Positions 31,996 to 39,926 of a stretch of 64,000 nucleotides of DNA are shown here, one piece after another; position 1 is the stretch's first letter, and each line of letters opens with the position of its first letter. The notes under the pieces are model-generated. The model worked only from the letters and a program-made list of their open reading frames with translations, was not told where the DNA came from and did not search any database. This stretch comes from Pseudomonas pohangensis (GTDB lineage: Bacteria; Pseudomonadota; Gammaproteobacteria; Pseudomonadales; Pseudomonadaceae), in NCBI RefSeq assembly GCF_900105995.1, contig NZ_LT629785.1:186001-250000 (forward strand). The letters are read 5' to 3'. The position numbers were made by a program, and so were the translations under genes.

Positions 31996-32023
31996 GTGAC
32001 AGCGTCTTGCAGGCTGCTAGAAT
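31996..32023 (+). promoter_or_regulatory. probable promoter of the MFS-ssb unit
   Basis: -35 GTGACA (31996-32001), a 16-base spacer and -10 TAGAAT (32018-32023), divergent from the uvrA promoter with the two -35 elements only 9 bases apart. The -35 is imperfect and the Shine-Dalgarno of the next gene is weak. Confidence 0.45.
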
Positions 32024-32049
32024 CGCCGCTTCCTGAATTGGGTGCAGCT

Positions 32050-33444
32050 ATGCTTGATCTTCACGGCGAACACATGAATGTTCGAGAAACCCGCGCCGTT
32101 GTTGGCCTTGCGCTGGTTTACGCGTTTCGTATGCTAGGCATGTTCATGGTGCTGCCGGTGCTGGCTACCTATGGACAGGACCTCGCAGGCGCCACCCCGT
32201 TCCTGATCGGTGTGGCGATCGGCGCTTACGGTCTGACCCAGGCACTTCTGCAGATTCCGTTTGGCACCTTGTCGGATCGTATTGGCCGGATGCCGGTGAT
32301 TATTGTCGGGCTGCTGGTTTTTGCCGCGGGAGCGGCCTTGGCTGCCGAGGCTGACTCGATCTGGGGGGTGATTGCCGGTCGAGTACTGCAAGGTGCAGGC
32401 GCCATTTCAGCTGCAGTGATGGCTTTGTTATCAGACCTGACCCGGGAGCAGCATCGCACCAAGGCCATGGCGGTGATCGGCATGAGCATTGGCTTGTCGT
32501 TTGCGGTGGCAATGGTCGTCGGCCCGCTGGTGACCCGTGCCTTCGGCCTTTCCGGCCTGTTCTGGCTGACTACCGGCATGGCCTTGCTTGGCCTGCTGGT
32601 TATCCTGCTGGTAGTGCCGCGTGCCTCCCGTACGCTGGCTCATCGCGAATCGAGTGTTGCCCGGCAATCGCTGGGAATAACCCTGAAAAATCCTGAACTG
32701 TTCCGGCTGAATATCGGTATCGGTGTCCTGCACGCCATTTTGATGGCCAGTTTCGTGGCATTGCCACTGGCGCTGGTCGATCTCGGCGGACTACCCAAGG
32801 AGCAGCATTGGTGGGTGTATCTCACGGCGTTGCTGGTCGGTTTTTGCGGCATGGTTCCGTTCATCATTTATGGCGAGAAAAAGCGCCAGATGAAACGTGT
32901 ACTGGTCGGCGCAGTCAGCATGCTGCTGTTGTGTGAGCTGTTCTTCTGGCAGTTCGGCACCAGTCTGCACGCGCTGGTGCTGGGTAATGTGCTGTTTTTC
33001 GCCGCCTTCAACCTGCTGGAGGCCACACTGCCGTCACTGGTGAGCAAAATAGCCCCGGCAGGAGGCAAGGGCACGGCCATGGGGATTTATTCAACCAGCC
33101 AGTTTCTTGGTGCCGCTCTGGGTGGCATGCTCGGCGGCTGGCTTTACCAGCAGGGCAGTCTCGATGCGGTATTCATCGGTTGCGCGCTGCTCGCGCTTCT
33201 CTGGCTGGGCTTTGCTGCTACTATGCGAGAGCCGCCTTATGTGACCAGCCTGCGTCATCCGTTGAGCGCTGCGGGGTTAGCCGATCCGGGTTTGAACGCA
33301 CGGATTCTGGCAGTTCCCGGCGTTACCGACGCCATTGTGGTGAACGAAGAAGCTGCTTTATACATCAAGGTAGACACCCAACAACTGGACCGTGCATGGC
33401 TTGAGCGGGAGCTCGAAGAGGCGCCGGTTACGCAATCAGCCTAG
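32050..33444 (+). CDS. MFS transporter, YajR-like with C-terminal YAM domain
   Basis: 464 residues from ATG 32050; the in-frame extension to 31978 crosses the promoter. Twelve predicted transmembrane helices fill residues about 15-390, with the MFS loop motif GTLSDRIGRMPVI between helices 2 and 3. A soluble C-terminal tail of about 70 residues (LNARILAVPGVTDAIVVNEE...) resembles the ferredoxin-like YAM domain of E. coli YajR. The substrate is unknown; such proteins are presumed proton-coupled exporters. It is divergent from uvrA and ends at a TAG that is part of the ssb ribosome-binding site (CTAGGAGAA), so the two genes are coupled. Confidence 0.85.
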   Translation: MLDLHGEHMNVRETRAVVGLALVYAFRMLGMFMVLPVLATYGQDLAGATPFLIGVAIGAYGLTQALLQIPFGTLSDRIGRMPVIIVGLLVFAAGAALAAEADSIWGVIAGRVLQGAGAISAAVMALLSDLTREQHRTKAMAVIGMSIGLSFAVAMVVGPLVTRAFGLSGLFWLTTGMALLGLLVILLVVPRASRTLAHRESSVARQSLGITLKNPELFRLNIGIGVLHAILMASFVALPLALVDLGGLPKEQHWWVYLTALLVGFCGMVPFIIYGEKKRQMKRVLVGAVSMLLLCELFFWQFGTSLHALVLGNVLFFAAFNLLEATLPSLVSKIAPAGGKGTAMGIYSTSQFLGAALGGMLGGWLYQQGSLDAVFIGCALLALLWLGFAATMREPPYVTSLRHPLSAAGLADPGLNARILAVPGVTDAIVVNEEAALYIKVDTQQLDRAWLERELEEAPVTQSA

Positions 33445-33454
33445 GAGAACGAAA

Positions 33455-33949
33455 ATGGCCCGTGGGGTAAATAAAGTCATACTGATCGGTAATGTTGGCG
33501 GTGATCCGGAAACCCGTTACATGCCAAATGGCAACGCGATTACCAATATCACCCTGGCAACTACCGACAGCTGGAAAGACAAGCAGACAGGCCAGCAGCA
33601 GGAGCGCACCGAGTGGCACCGCGTGGTGTTTTTCGGCAAGGTTGCAGAAATCGCCGGCGAGTACCTGCGCAAAGGCTCGCAATGCTATATCGAAGGCCGT
33701 CTGCAAACCCGTGAGTGGGAGAAGGACGGGGTCAAGCGCTATACCACCGAGATCGTGGTGGACATGAATGGCAGCATGCAATTGCTTGGCAGCCGTGGCG
33801 GCAACGCGGATGATGCGCCGCGCGCTTCACGCCCTGCGGCTACAGCGCAACGTCCCCAGCAGAATGAATCGCGTGCAACGGCTCAGCCGGCATCTGCCCA
33901 GCCTGCGCCTGCCGATTACGACAGCTTCGACGACGACATTCCGTTCTAA
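33455..33949 (+). CDS. ssb: single-stranded DNA-binding protein
   Basis: 164 residues from ATG 33455 with TAGGAGA 8 bases before it; the frame extends further upstream but the family N-terminus is MARGVNKVILIGNVGGDPE. The OB fold covers residues 1-110 (TEWHRVVFFGKVAEIAGEYL, GKSQ-type dimer contacts), followed by a Gln/Ala/Pro-rich flexible linker. The acidic tip DYDSFDDDIPF is the conserved site that docks repair and replication partners. It lies next to the excision-repair gene uvrA, as in most pseudomonads. Confidence 0.97.
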   Translation: MARGVNKVILIGNVGGDPETRYMPNGNAITNITLATTDSWKDKQTGQQQERTEWHRVVFFGKVAEIAGEYLRKGSQCYIEGRLQTREWEKDGVKRYTTEIVVDMNGSMQLLGSRGGNADDAPRASRPAATAQRPQQNESRATAQPASAQPAPADYDSFDDDIPF

Positions 33950-33976
33950 CCAGTTCGGCAACGACGGAAACCACAC

Positions 33977-34861
33977 ATGCATATGCGTTTGCTGCTGCTG
34001 GGCGGGGGAAGTGCTCTCGGGCAATCCCTGATCCGTCAGGGCGCTGAAGAGGGCATCAGCTTTCTCGCACCAAGACCGCCGGAGAGTGGCTGGGATGCCT
34101 CCAGCCTGACGCAGCTGATGGATGAAACCCGTCCGGATGTGGTGGTCAACCTGGCCTACTACTTTGACTGGTTCCAGAGCGACGCGGTTGACGAGGAGCG
34201 CTTTGCATTCCAGCAGCGCGCGGTAGAGCGCTTGGCCGGGCTGTGTAATCACCATGGTGCCATTCTGCTGCAGCCGACCAGTTATCGTGTGTTTGATGGT
34301 GCACGGGCAACTGCGTATAGCGAAAAGGATGAACCGGCCCCCTGGGGGCGTCGCGGGCAGGCACTGCTGCGAATAGAGCAAGGTGTACGCGCCATGTGCT
34401 CCCGGCACGTGCTGTTGCGCTTTGGCTGGCTGCTGGATGATAGTCCCGGCGGCGCACTTGATCGCTTTCTGCGGCATTCGGCCAAGACGAGTGAAATGCG
34501 CCTGGCGGATGACCGACGCGGCAACCCGACACTGGTGGATGACGCAGCCAGAGTCATGCTCGCGGTACTCAAGCAGCTGGACTGTCAGGCACCCCTGTGG
34601 GGCACCTATCACTACGGTGGCCATGAGGCGACAACCCAGGTGCTGCTCGCAGAAAGCATTCTGACCGAGGCCCGCACCCTGTGCAGTCTGAAAGCCGAAA
34701 GAGTGCTTGCGCAGCCGCACGCCGAGCGCGCTTCAGCCGAGAACGAGCCGCAATATGCGGTACTGTCCTGTAAAAAAATCCTGCATACCTTTGGTGTCAA
34801 GCCGCGGGCCTGGCGCAGCGGTCTGCACGCCCTGATAGAACGGTATTACCGGCATGTCTGA
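33977..34861 (+). CDS. SDR-fold sugar-nucleotide-binding protein, RmlD-like, catalytic residues lost
   Basis: 294 residues. The N-terminus LLLLGGGSALGQSLI is a Rossmann GxxGxxG site, and SYRVFDGARATAYSEKDEPAP aligns with the STDYVFDG...YxExD region of dTDP-4-dehydrorhamnose reductases (RmlD). Where RmlD enzymes have the catalytic YGRSK, this protein reads WGRRG, so the YxxxK Tyr and Lys are replaced by Trp and Gly. It may be a non-catalytic nucleotide-sugar binder or act by another chemistry. The start could be the ATG at 33977 or at 33983; both have weak Shine-Dalgarno signals. It overlaps the next SDR gene by 8 bases, implying a coupled pair. Confidence 0.75.
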   Translation: MHMRLLLLGGGSALGQSLIRQGAEEGISFLAPRPPESGWDASSLTQLMDETRPDVVVNLAYYFDWFQSDAVDEERFAFQQRAVERLAGLCNHHGAILLQPTSYRVFDGARATAYSEKDEPAPWGRRGQALLRIEQGVRAMCSRHVLLRFGWLLDDSPGGALDRFLRHSAKTSEMRLADDRRGNPTLVDDAARVMLAVLKQLDCQAPLWGTYHYGGHEATTQVLLAESILTEARTLCSLKAERVLAQPHAERASAENEPQYAVLSCKKILHTFGVKPRAWRSGLHALIERYYRHV

Positions 34862-35783
34862 TGCCCCGGTACTGATCACCGGCGGTGCCGGTTTTATTGG
34901 CTCGCATCTGGCTGACGCGTTGCTGGCGCAAGGCATTCGTGTGCGGGTACTGGATAACTTCTCCACCGGCAAGCGCACGAATCTGGCTCTGGATAATCCC
35001 GCCCTCGAGCTGGTCGAGGGTGATGTTGCCAATGCCCTCCAGGTTAGCGAGGCGGTTGCCGGTTGCCGTGCGGTGGCACACCTGGCCGCAGTCGCATCAG
35101 TGCAGGCCTCGGTAGAAGATCCGGTAGCAACCCACCAGAGCAATTTCATCGGCACGCTGAATCTCTGTGAAGCCATGCGCACGCATGGGGTCAGGCGTGT
35201 GCTGTTTGCTTCCAGCGCCGCCGTGTATGGCAACAATGGCGAGGGCGTGGCGATTGACGAGGACACACCGCTGGCGCCTTTGACGCCTTACGCTGCGGAC
35301 AAGCTGGCGAGCGAGCACTATCTGGATTTTTACCGACGCCGGCATGGCCTGGAGCCTGCGGTGTTCCGGTTCTTCAACATCTTCGGCCCGCGTCAGGATC
35401 CTTCTTCGCCCTATTCCGGGGTGATCAGCATCTTTACCGAACGGGCCCGGGCCGGTCTGCCGATCACCCTGTTTGGTGATGGTGAGCAAACGCGTGACTT
35501 TGTCTATGTGGCGGATCTGGTTGCGGTGCTGGTGCAGGCGCTGCTGAAGCCGCAGGTCTCGGTCGGCGCGGTGAATGTTGGTCTGGGACAGTCCACCAGC
35601 CTGCTGCAGTTGCTGGCGGCTATCGAGGGGTTGCTGGGTAGCCTGCCGACGATTACCCATGTTCAGGCGCGGCACGGTGATATCCGCCATTCGCGGGCAG
35701 ATAACCGTCGTTTGCTGGAGCGCTACGCGTTGCCGGTGCCGACCACTTTGGCCGCAGGTTTGCAGCAATTGTTGGCGCGTTGA
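34854..35783 (+). CDS. NAD-dependent epimerase/dehydratase (extended SDR)
   Basis: 309 residues with all extended-SDR motifs: NAD-binding GGAGFIGSHLADAL at the N-terminus, HLAAVASVQASVEDP, the Ser of SSAAVYGNNG (about residue 120), and the catalytic YAADK (Tyr about 146, Lys about 150). The C-terminal half carries the FRFFNIFGPRQDPSSPYSGV substrate loop and DGEQTRDFVYVADL. The closest families are UDP-glucose/UDP-GlcNAc 4-epimerases (GalE/WbpP type); the exact substrate is not determinable. It overlaps the degenerate SDR upstream. No glycosyltransferases or polysaccharide genes are nearby. Confidence 0.85.
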   Translation: MSDAPVLITGGAGFIGSHLADALLAQGIRVRVLDNFSTGKRTNLALDNPALELVEGDVANALQVSEAVAGCRAVAHLAAVASVQASVEDPVATHQSNFIGTLNLCEAMRTHGVRRVLFASSAAVYGNNGEGVAIDEDTPLAPLTPYAADKLASEHYLDFYRRRHGLEPAVFRFFNIFGPRQDPSSPYSGVISIFTERARAGLPITLFGDGEQTRDFVYVADLVAVLVQALLKPQVSVGAVNVGLGQSTSLLQLLAAIEGLLGSLPTITHVQARHGDIRHSRADNRRLLERYALPVPTTLAAGLQQLLAR

Positions 35784-35812
35784 TTTAACGCTTTTCTGTC
35801 GCCTGAAATGCA

Positions 35813-35834
35813 ACAGGCGCCTTGCGGCGCCTGT
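35813..35834. terminator. hairpin between convergent epimerase and ompW
   Basis: A perfect 9-bp stem, ACAGGCGCC / GGCGCCTGT (35813-35821 and 35826-35834), loop TTGC. Neither flank has a good T-run, so it may terminate weakly or protect 3' ends. It is 30 bases after the epimerase stop and 20 after the ompW stop on the other strand. Confidence 0.5.
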
Positions 35835-35853
35835 GCGGTGATGCGTGCGGCTA

Positions 35854-36540
35854 TCAGAACTTGTAGCCCACGCCGAGCATGTAAACCCAAGGATCGATAG
35901 TGACATCGACAGAAGTTTTGCTGTATGTGCCGCCGAGAGTGTTGTTGTCCATGTTGGCTTGTGTATCGATATCGATATACCAGACCGCAGCGTTGAGCAG
36001 TACGTTGTCGGTAATCAGGTAATCAACGCCAAGCTGGCCTGCCAGGCCCCAGGAAGAATCAAGTTCCAGGTTTTCAAATCCGAGAGCTTCATACTGCGAG
36101 CTGAGGTCTTCATCGAAAAAATTGGTGTAGTTCACGCCAATGCCGGCGTATGGCTGCAGCTTGGATTTCGGATCCATCGGGTAATACTGCAGCGACAGGG
36201 TCGGCGGCAGATGGGAAACATCGGCAATCTTGCCATTCAGCGGGCCGATGCTGTTCTTCATTTTGACTTCATGGGTGAACGGAGTGGCAGCCAGCAGTTC
36301 GAGGCCGAGGTGATCCTGCAGCATGTAGGCGAAAGTCAGGCCCAGCTGGGTATCGCTGTCAACGGTTACATCGCCTGGCAGATTGCCCAGTGCGGTGTTG
36401 AAAAGATTCGAGCTGTTATCGTTGGGGCTAACAGTTGCAGCACCGGCACGAACAATCACATCCCCCTGCTGGTAGGCATTGGCCAGCGGTGAAACCAGTG
36501 CTGCGGCGAGCAGCGAAACAGCGAAATACGACTTGCGCAT
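35854..36540 (-). CDS. ompW: OmpW-family outer-membrane protein
   Basis: 228 residues from the ATG at 36540, with GGAG 6 bases upstream; the seven-residue extension to 36561 lacks such a site. The signal peptide is MRKSYFAVSLLAAALVSPLANA. The mature chain is an 8-strand beta-barrel with OmpW markers: GDVIVRAGAATVSP at the N-terminus, LGLELLAATPFTHEV, HLPPTLSLQYYP, and a C-terminal PWVYMLGVGYKF ending in Phe. Such proteins form a narrow hydrophobic channel for small hydrophobic molecules. An ANR/FNR-type dyad lies at about -41.5 upstream, suggesting induction at low oxygen. Confidence 0.9.
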   Translation of the reverse strand: MRKSYFAVSLLAAALVSPLANAYQQGDVIVRAGAATVSPNDNSSNLFNTALGNLPGDVTVDSDTQLGLTFAYMLQDHLGLELLAATPFTHEVKMKNSIGPLNGKIADVSHLPPTLSLQYYPMDPKSKLQPYAGIGVNYTNFFDEDLSSQYEALGFENLELDSSWGLAGQLGVDYLITDNVLLNAAVWYIDIDTQANMDNNTLGGTYSKTSVDVTIDPWVYMLGVGYKF

Positions 36541-36582
36541 GGTGAACTCCAGATGAGTCATTAGAATAAGTTGGCGGAAATG

Positions 36583-36624
36583 ATACTAAATGCTTCCGCC
36601 GCCCAATATTTTGACTCAGCTCAA
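36583..36624 (-). promoter_or_regulatory. ompW promoter with ANR/FNR-type box
   Basis: The minus strand has TTGAGCTGAGTCAA at 36611-36624, a dyad TTGAG-N4-GTCAA that matches the FNR/ANR consensus TTGAT-N4-ATCAA in 8 of 10 positions. A -10 TAGTAT lies at 36583-36588, putting the start near 36576 and the box centre about 41.5 bases upstream, the class II activator position. The expected -35 hexamer is poor (AAATAT), as in activator-dependent promoters. Confidence 0.6.
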
Positions 36625-36667
36625 AGGAACGTCACCGGCCAGCGCATATCCGGGTGCGCTGATCAGG

Positions 36668-37180
36668 CTATTGCTGGTAGGCATAGACCTCATCAGCAGT
36701 CATCAGGTAACCGGCATCTGCCAGCTCACTGCTGGAGCTTTCCACCTTGAGCGGCCCCTGGATCCAGAACGGTTCGTAAAGTGCATCCATCTCGACGCCT
36801 TTGGGGTACTTGACCAGAACAATCTGGTTGGAGGGTGGTGGTGGTACATGGATGCAGGCGCCAAAGTAGGGAACCAGCAGGAACTCGGTGACCTTGCCGT
36901 CATCGGTCACATCCAGCGGCACGATATAACCGGGAAGTTTCACCACTTGGTCGTTCAAGGCCGGAACTACCGGCGCCGCAGGCGATTGCTGTGTTGCGGC
37001 AGGTGCGGATTCCGCAGAAAGGACATCCGCCAGCTTGGACAGATCATGGATAGGTGCGTCTGATGTTTCCTGAAGCGGAGCATCGGGCGGAATCATTTCG
37101 CTCCAGGTCAGCTCACGCACCTCTGCCGCCCATGTCGGTGTGACGCTCAGAAACAGCAGGGCAAGCAGGTAGCGGCGCAT
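36668..37180 (-). CDS. DUF3299 protein, zinc-limitation operon
   Basis: 170 residues from ATG 37180. A signal peptide (MRRYLLALLFLSVTPTWA, then AEVRELTW) targets it to the periplasm. The DUF3299 core is LPGYIVPLDVTDDGKVTEFL followed by VPYFGACIHVPPPPSNQIV, with a conserved Cys and His in ACIHVPPPP that could bind metal. Last gene of a minus-strand operon with a MacB-like ABC transporter and a His-rich DUF2796 protein; in P. aeruginosa the equivalent set (PA4063-PA4066, from memory) is induced by zinc shortage. It starts 8 bases after the permease stop. The biochemical function is unknown. The longer frame to 37297 overlaps the permease and lacks family support. Confidence 0.8.
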   Translation of the reverse strand: MRRYLLALLFLSVTPTWAAEVRELTWSEMIPPDAPLQETSDAPIHDLSKLADVLSAESAPAATQQSPAAPVVPALNDQVVKLPGYIVPLDVTDDGKVTEFLLVPYFGACIHVPPPPSNQIVLVKYPKGVEMDALYEPFWIQGPLKVESSSSELADAGYLMTADEVYAYQQ

Positions 37181-37188
37181 GGGTAACC

Positions 37189-38451
37189 TCACAGGCGAAT
37201 GGACAGGCCGTCGGACAGAGACTGCCGGTAGGCGCGCCAGGCCGGCACGCTGCCCATCAGCAGGGCGGCTGCAAGGATAGCGCCAAGCAGCGACCACTCA
37301 TAGCTGCCGGGCAGGCTCAGTGGCAGATACAGCCCGTAGTTGGCTTGTACGTAACCCTGGCTGGCGGCAATGCCCAGATACAGCAACAACAGGCCGAGCA
37401 GCACACCGGCGCAGGCCAGGCTGAACGCTTCCAGCACCAGCAGGCTGGCGATATGCCAGGGCCTGGCGCCCACCGAACGCAGGATGGCCATTTCCCGGCG
37501 GCGCTCGTTGAGGCTGGTGAGGATTGCCGTGAGCATGCCGATCAGTCCGGTCAGCACGACAAACAGCGATACGACGAACAGCGCTTTTTCTGCGGTGCCC
37601 ATCAGACTCCAGAGCTCCTGCAGGGCCACGCCCGGGAGAATCGCCTGCAAGGGTTCGCCGCTATATTCGTTGATCTGCCGTTGCAGGGCGAAGGTGGCGA
37701 TCTTGCTGTTCAGGCCCAGCAACACGGCAGTGATGGCCTTGGGTTGCAGATTCAGTTCGCGTGCCTGCTCAGCGCTGATGCGTCCGCCTCCCTGAGCGGG
37801 GGCGCCATTTTTCCAGTCCACATGCAATGCTTCGATGCCGCCCAGGGATATATGCAGCGTGCGATCTACCGGAGTGCCGGTGCGGGCCAGAATGCCGCTG
37901 ACGCGAAACGGCTTGTCGTCATGCTTGCTCAGGCTGACCTGGCTGACGCCGTGCGCCAGTACTATCTGGTCGCCAATCTTGTAATGCAGTGCGCTGGCAA
38001 CCTCGGCGCCGAGCACGACGTCAAACAGGTCCGCGAAAGGCCGGCCCTCGGCCAGCTGTAATGCTTGCCCGCGGCCATAATGGTAATGCTCGAAATAGCT
38101 GCTGTCGGTACCCATGACCCGGTAACCACGGTGCGAGTCGCCAAGGGAGATCGGGATGGCCCATTTGACCTTGGGGTTATCCACCAGCCATTCATAACTG
38201 CTCCAGCGAATGTTGTTGGTGGCATTGCCGATGCGGAATACCGAGTAGAGCAGCAGATTGACCGAGCCCGAGCGCGCGCCGACGATCAGGTCGGTGCCGC
38301 TGATGGTGCTGGCAAAGCTGCTGCGCGCTTCGCTGCGTACACGCTCCACGGCGAGCAGCAGGCAGACCGACAGGGCTATGGCCAGCACGGTCAGCAGGGC
38401 GGTGAAGCGGCGATTGTTCAGGCTGGCCAGAGCCAGGCGCAAAAGGTACAT
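37189..38451 (-). CDS. ABC transporter permease, MacB/FtsX-like
   Basis: 420 residues from ATG 38451. One N-terminal membrane helix (FTALLTVLAIALSVCLLLAV), a large periplasmic domain (about residues 45-280, MacB_PCD type) and three C-terminal helices (AEKALFVVSLFVVLTGLIGM onward) give the topology of type VII mechanotransmission ABC permeases such as MacB, LolC/E and FtsX. This architecture does not import ions; it usually works on periplasmic or lipidated substrates. The NERRREMAILRSVGAR coupling loop is typical. Its start is directly after the ATPase stop (TGACATG), so they form one transporter. The operon context suggests a zinc-related role. Confidence 0.88.
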   Translation of the reverse strand: MYLLRLALASLNNRRFTALLTVLAIALSVCLLLAVERVRSEARSSFASTISGTDLIVGARSGSVNLLLYSVFRIGNATNNIRWSSYEWLVDNPKVKWAIPISLGDSHRGYRVMGTDSSYFEHYHYGRGQALQLAEGRPFADLFDVVLGAEVASALHYKIGDQIVLAHGVSQVSLSKHDDKPFRVSGILARTGTPVDRTLHISLGGIEALHVDWKNGAPAQGGGRISAEQARELNLQPKAITAVLLGLNSKIATFALQRQINEYSGEPLQAILPGVALQELWSLMGTAEKALFVVSLFVVLTGLIGMLTAILTSLNERRREMAILRSVGARPWHIASLLVLEAFSLACAGVLLGLLLLYLGIAASQGYVQANYGLYLPLSLPGSYEWSLLGAILAAALLMGSVPAWRAYRQSLSDGLSIRL

Positions 38452-38452
38452 G

Positions 38453-39160
38453 TCACAGCTCCGGTGCAGGGGTGGCGCGATTGAGTTCGCTGAGCGACAC
38501 GCTGCGGTCGAACAAGGGCGCCAGACTCTGGTCATGACTGACAAACAGCAGACTGGAGCCGGCTTCGCGGCACTCGGCAAACAGCAGCTGGATGAAGGCT
38601 TCACGGCTGTCACTATCCAGCGCCGAGGTGGGTTCGTCGGCAATCACCAGTTCCGGTTGGCCGATCAGTGCGCGGGCTGCAGCTACCCGTTGCTGCTGGC
38701 CTATCGACAAGGCATCGGCACGGCGGCTGAGCAATTCGCTGCGGATGCCCAGATGCCCGAGCAGTTGGGTCGCCGCCTGTTCGATGCTGCCATGGCGCTT
38801 GCTGGCCCGTTGCGCGCGGGTAGTGGAGAAACGGCAAGGCAACAGGACATTTTCCAGTACCGGCAAAAACGGCAGCAGATTGAATTGCTGAAAGATGTAG
38901 CCGGTATGGTCGACCCGGAAATGATCGCGCGCGCTGGATGACAGCTTGCCCAGATCCGTGCCGAGCAGGCTTACCCGGCCACGACCGGGTTGCTGTACGC
39001 CACCCAGCAGACCCAGCAGGGTGGTTTTTCCGCTGCCACTTGGCCCCTTGAGAAACAGGCTCTCTCCGGGCTGCAGCTGGAAGTCCGGAATATCGAGAAG
39101 TTCGGGCTGGCCGGGCCAGGCAAAGCCCAGGTTGCTGAGGTCAATGAGAGCTGAGGGCAT
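38453..39160 (-). CDS. ABC transporter ATP-binding protein
   Basis: 235 residues. Walker A GPSGSGKTTLL (about residues 39-49), Q-loop IFQQFNLLP, a signature with LSIGQQQR in place of LSGGQ, Walker B LVIADEPTSALD and the H-loop LLFVSHD place it with the MacB/LolD ATPase family. It is the partner of the permease that follows by two bases. The 161 bases between it and the DUF2796 gene upstream contain no gene, no clear terminator and no promoter I can support. Confidence 0.93.
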   Translation of the reverse strand: MPSALIDLSNLGFAWPGQPELLDIPDFQLQPGESLFLKGPSGSGKTTLLGLLGGVQQPGRGRVSLLGTDLGKLSSSARDHFRVDHTGYIFQQFNLLPFLPVLENVLLPCRFSTTRAQRASKRHGSIEQAATQLLGHLGIRSELLSRRADALSIGQQQRVAAARALIGQPELVIADEPTSALDSDSREAFIQLLFAECREAGSSLLFVSHDQSLAPLFDRSVSLSELNRATPAPEL

Positions 39161-39321
39161 ACAGGGCTGTTGATCCTATGACTTCGGCACGCAAGCAGAC
39201 GTGTCGTCGGGATACGGGTGAGCTCGGGGTTGCAGAGAGCGATCAGCCGCCGCGGGAGTCAATCCGTCGACGGGCTAATGCCTGCGGCGAGTTTAGCTGG
39301 CGCCGCGTGTGCTCGTCCTGC

Positions 39322-39900
39322 TCAGAAATCCATGGCTGGCGAAGCCGGAGTCAGTTCGGCACCTTTCTGGCCGCTTGGCGCAATGAGTTGCACCTGCACT
39401 TTGCTGGTGCCCGGGAATTGCTGGAAGAATGGCGCAAGGCTCAGCGTGGTCAGTGCTTCCGGTTTGCTGCAGGTGAGCGCGTATTCTGCATCAATGTCAC
39501 TGTGGCTTTCGCCCTTGGCATCGGCATGCATTTCGTCATGGTCGTCATGGTCGTCATGGTCGTCATGACCGAACAGCGGACTTTCCACATCGGTCGCCTG
39601 TACCACACAGCCGGCTGCGGCTGGCAGGGAGAACAACGTCAGCGGTTTTTCCAGTGCTGCCCGTGCGGCAGACACTGTTGCTTGGTCTGCGTCGCTACTG
39701 GCGGCATGTTCGAAACCGACGATATTCATTGCCGGGCTTTCCAGTTCGATTTCCAGCTGGTTGCCTTCAAGCGCCAGATTCAGTGTGGACATGCCATGTT
39801 CATGCTTGTCGAGGCTGCCGTGCTCATGCGCGTGGTCGTCTGCGTGGGCGAGGGACAGTGGCAGAAGGGTAAATGGCAGGGCGAGTATCAGTTTGCGCAT
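39322..39900 (-). CDS. DUF2796 His-rich periplasmic protein (ZrgA-like), zinc-responsive
   Basis: 192 residues with a cleavable signal peptide (MRKLILALPFTLLPLSLAHA). The mature N-terminus has DDHAHEHGSLDKHEHG, and a second acidic His cluster lies near residues 110-130 (HDDHDDHDDHDEMHAD), both typical Zn2+/Cu2+ ligands. The rest is the DUF2796 fold (LNLALEGNQLEIELESPAMN; APFFQQFPG). It resembles Vibrio ZrgA and the first product of the P. aeruginosa PA4063-4066 zinc-limitation operon. First gene of this operon; a promoter with an overlapping Zur-like box lies 27 bases upstream. Likely role: periplasmic zinc capture or buffering for the linked ABC complex. Function is inferred. Confidence 0.87.
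   Translation of the reverse strand: MRKLILALPFTLLPLSLAHADDHAHEHGSLDKHEHGMSTLNLALEGNQLEIELESPAMNIVGFEHAASSDADQATVSAARAALEKPLTLFSLPAAAGCVVQATDVESPLFGHDDHDDHDDHDEMHADAKGESHSDIDAEYALTCSKPEALTTLSLAPFFQQFPGTSKVQVQLIAPSGQKGAELTPASPAMDF
39533..39568. repeat. 9-bp tandem repeat encoding the His/Asp cluster
   Basis: Four consecutive copies of TCGTCATGG (the last ends A instead of G) read in frame as repeating HDD on the minus strand within the DUF2796 gene. The repeat is in multiples of three bases, so gain or loss of units would change the number of metal-binding His without a frameshift. Confidence 0.85.
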
Positions 39901-39926
39901 GGGTCAGGCTCCGCTTGGCGAAAAAC

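Noticed and set aside
31925..32049. LexA box between uvrA and the MFS gene
   Set aside because: CTG and CAG triplets occur, but none with the CTG-N10-CAG spacing and A/T core of a LexA site.
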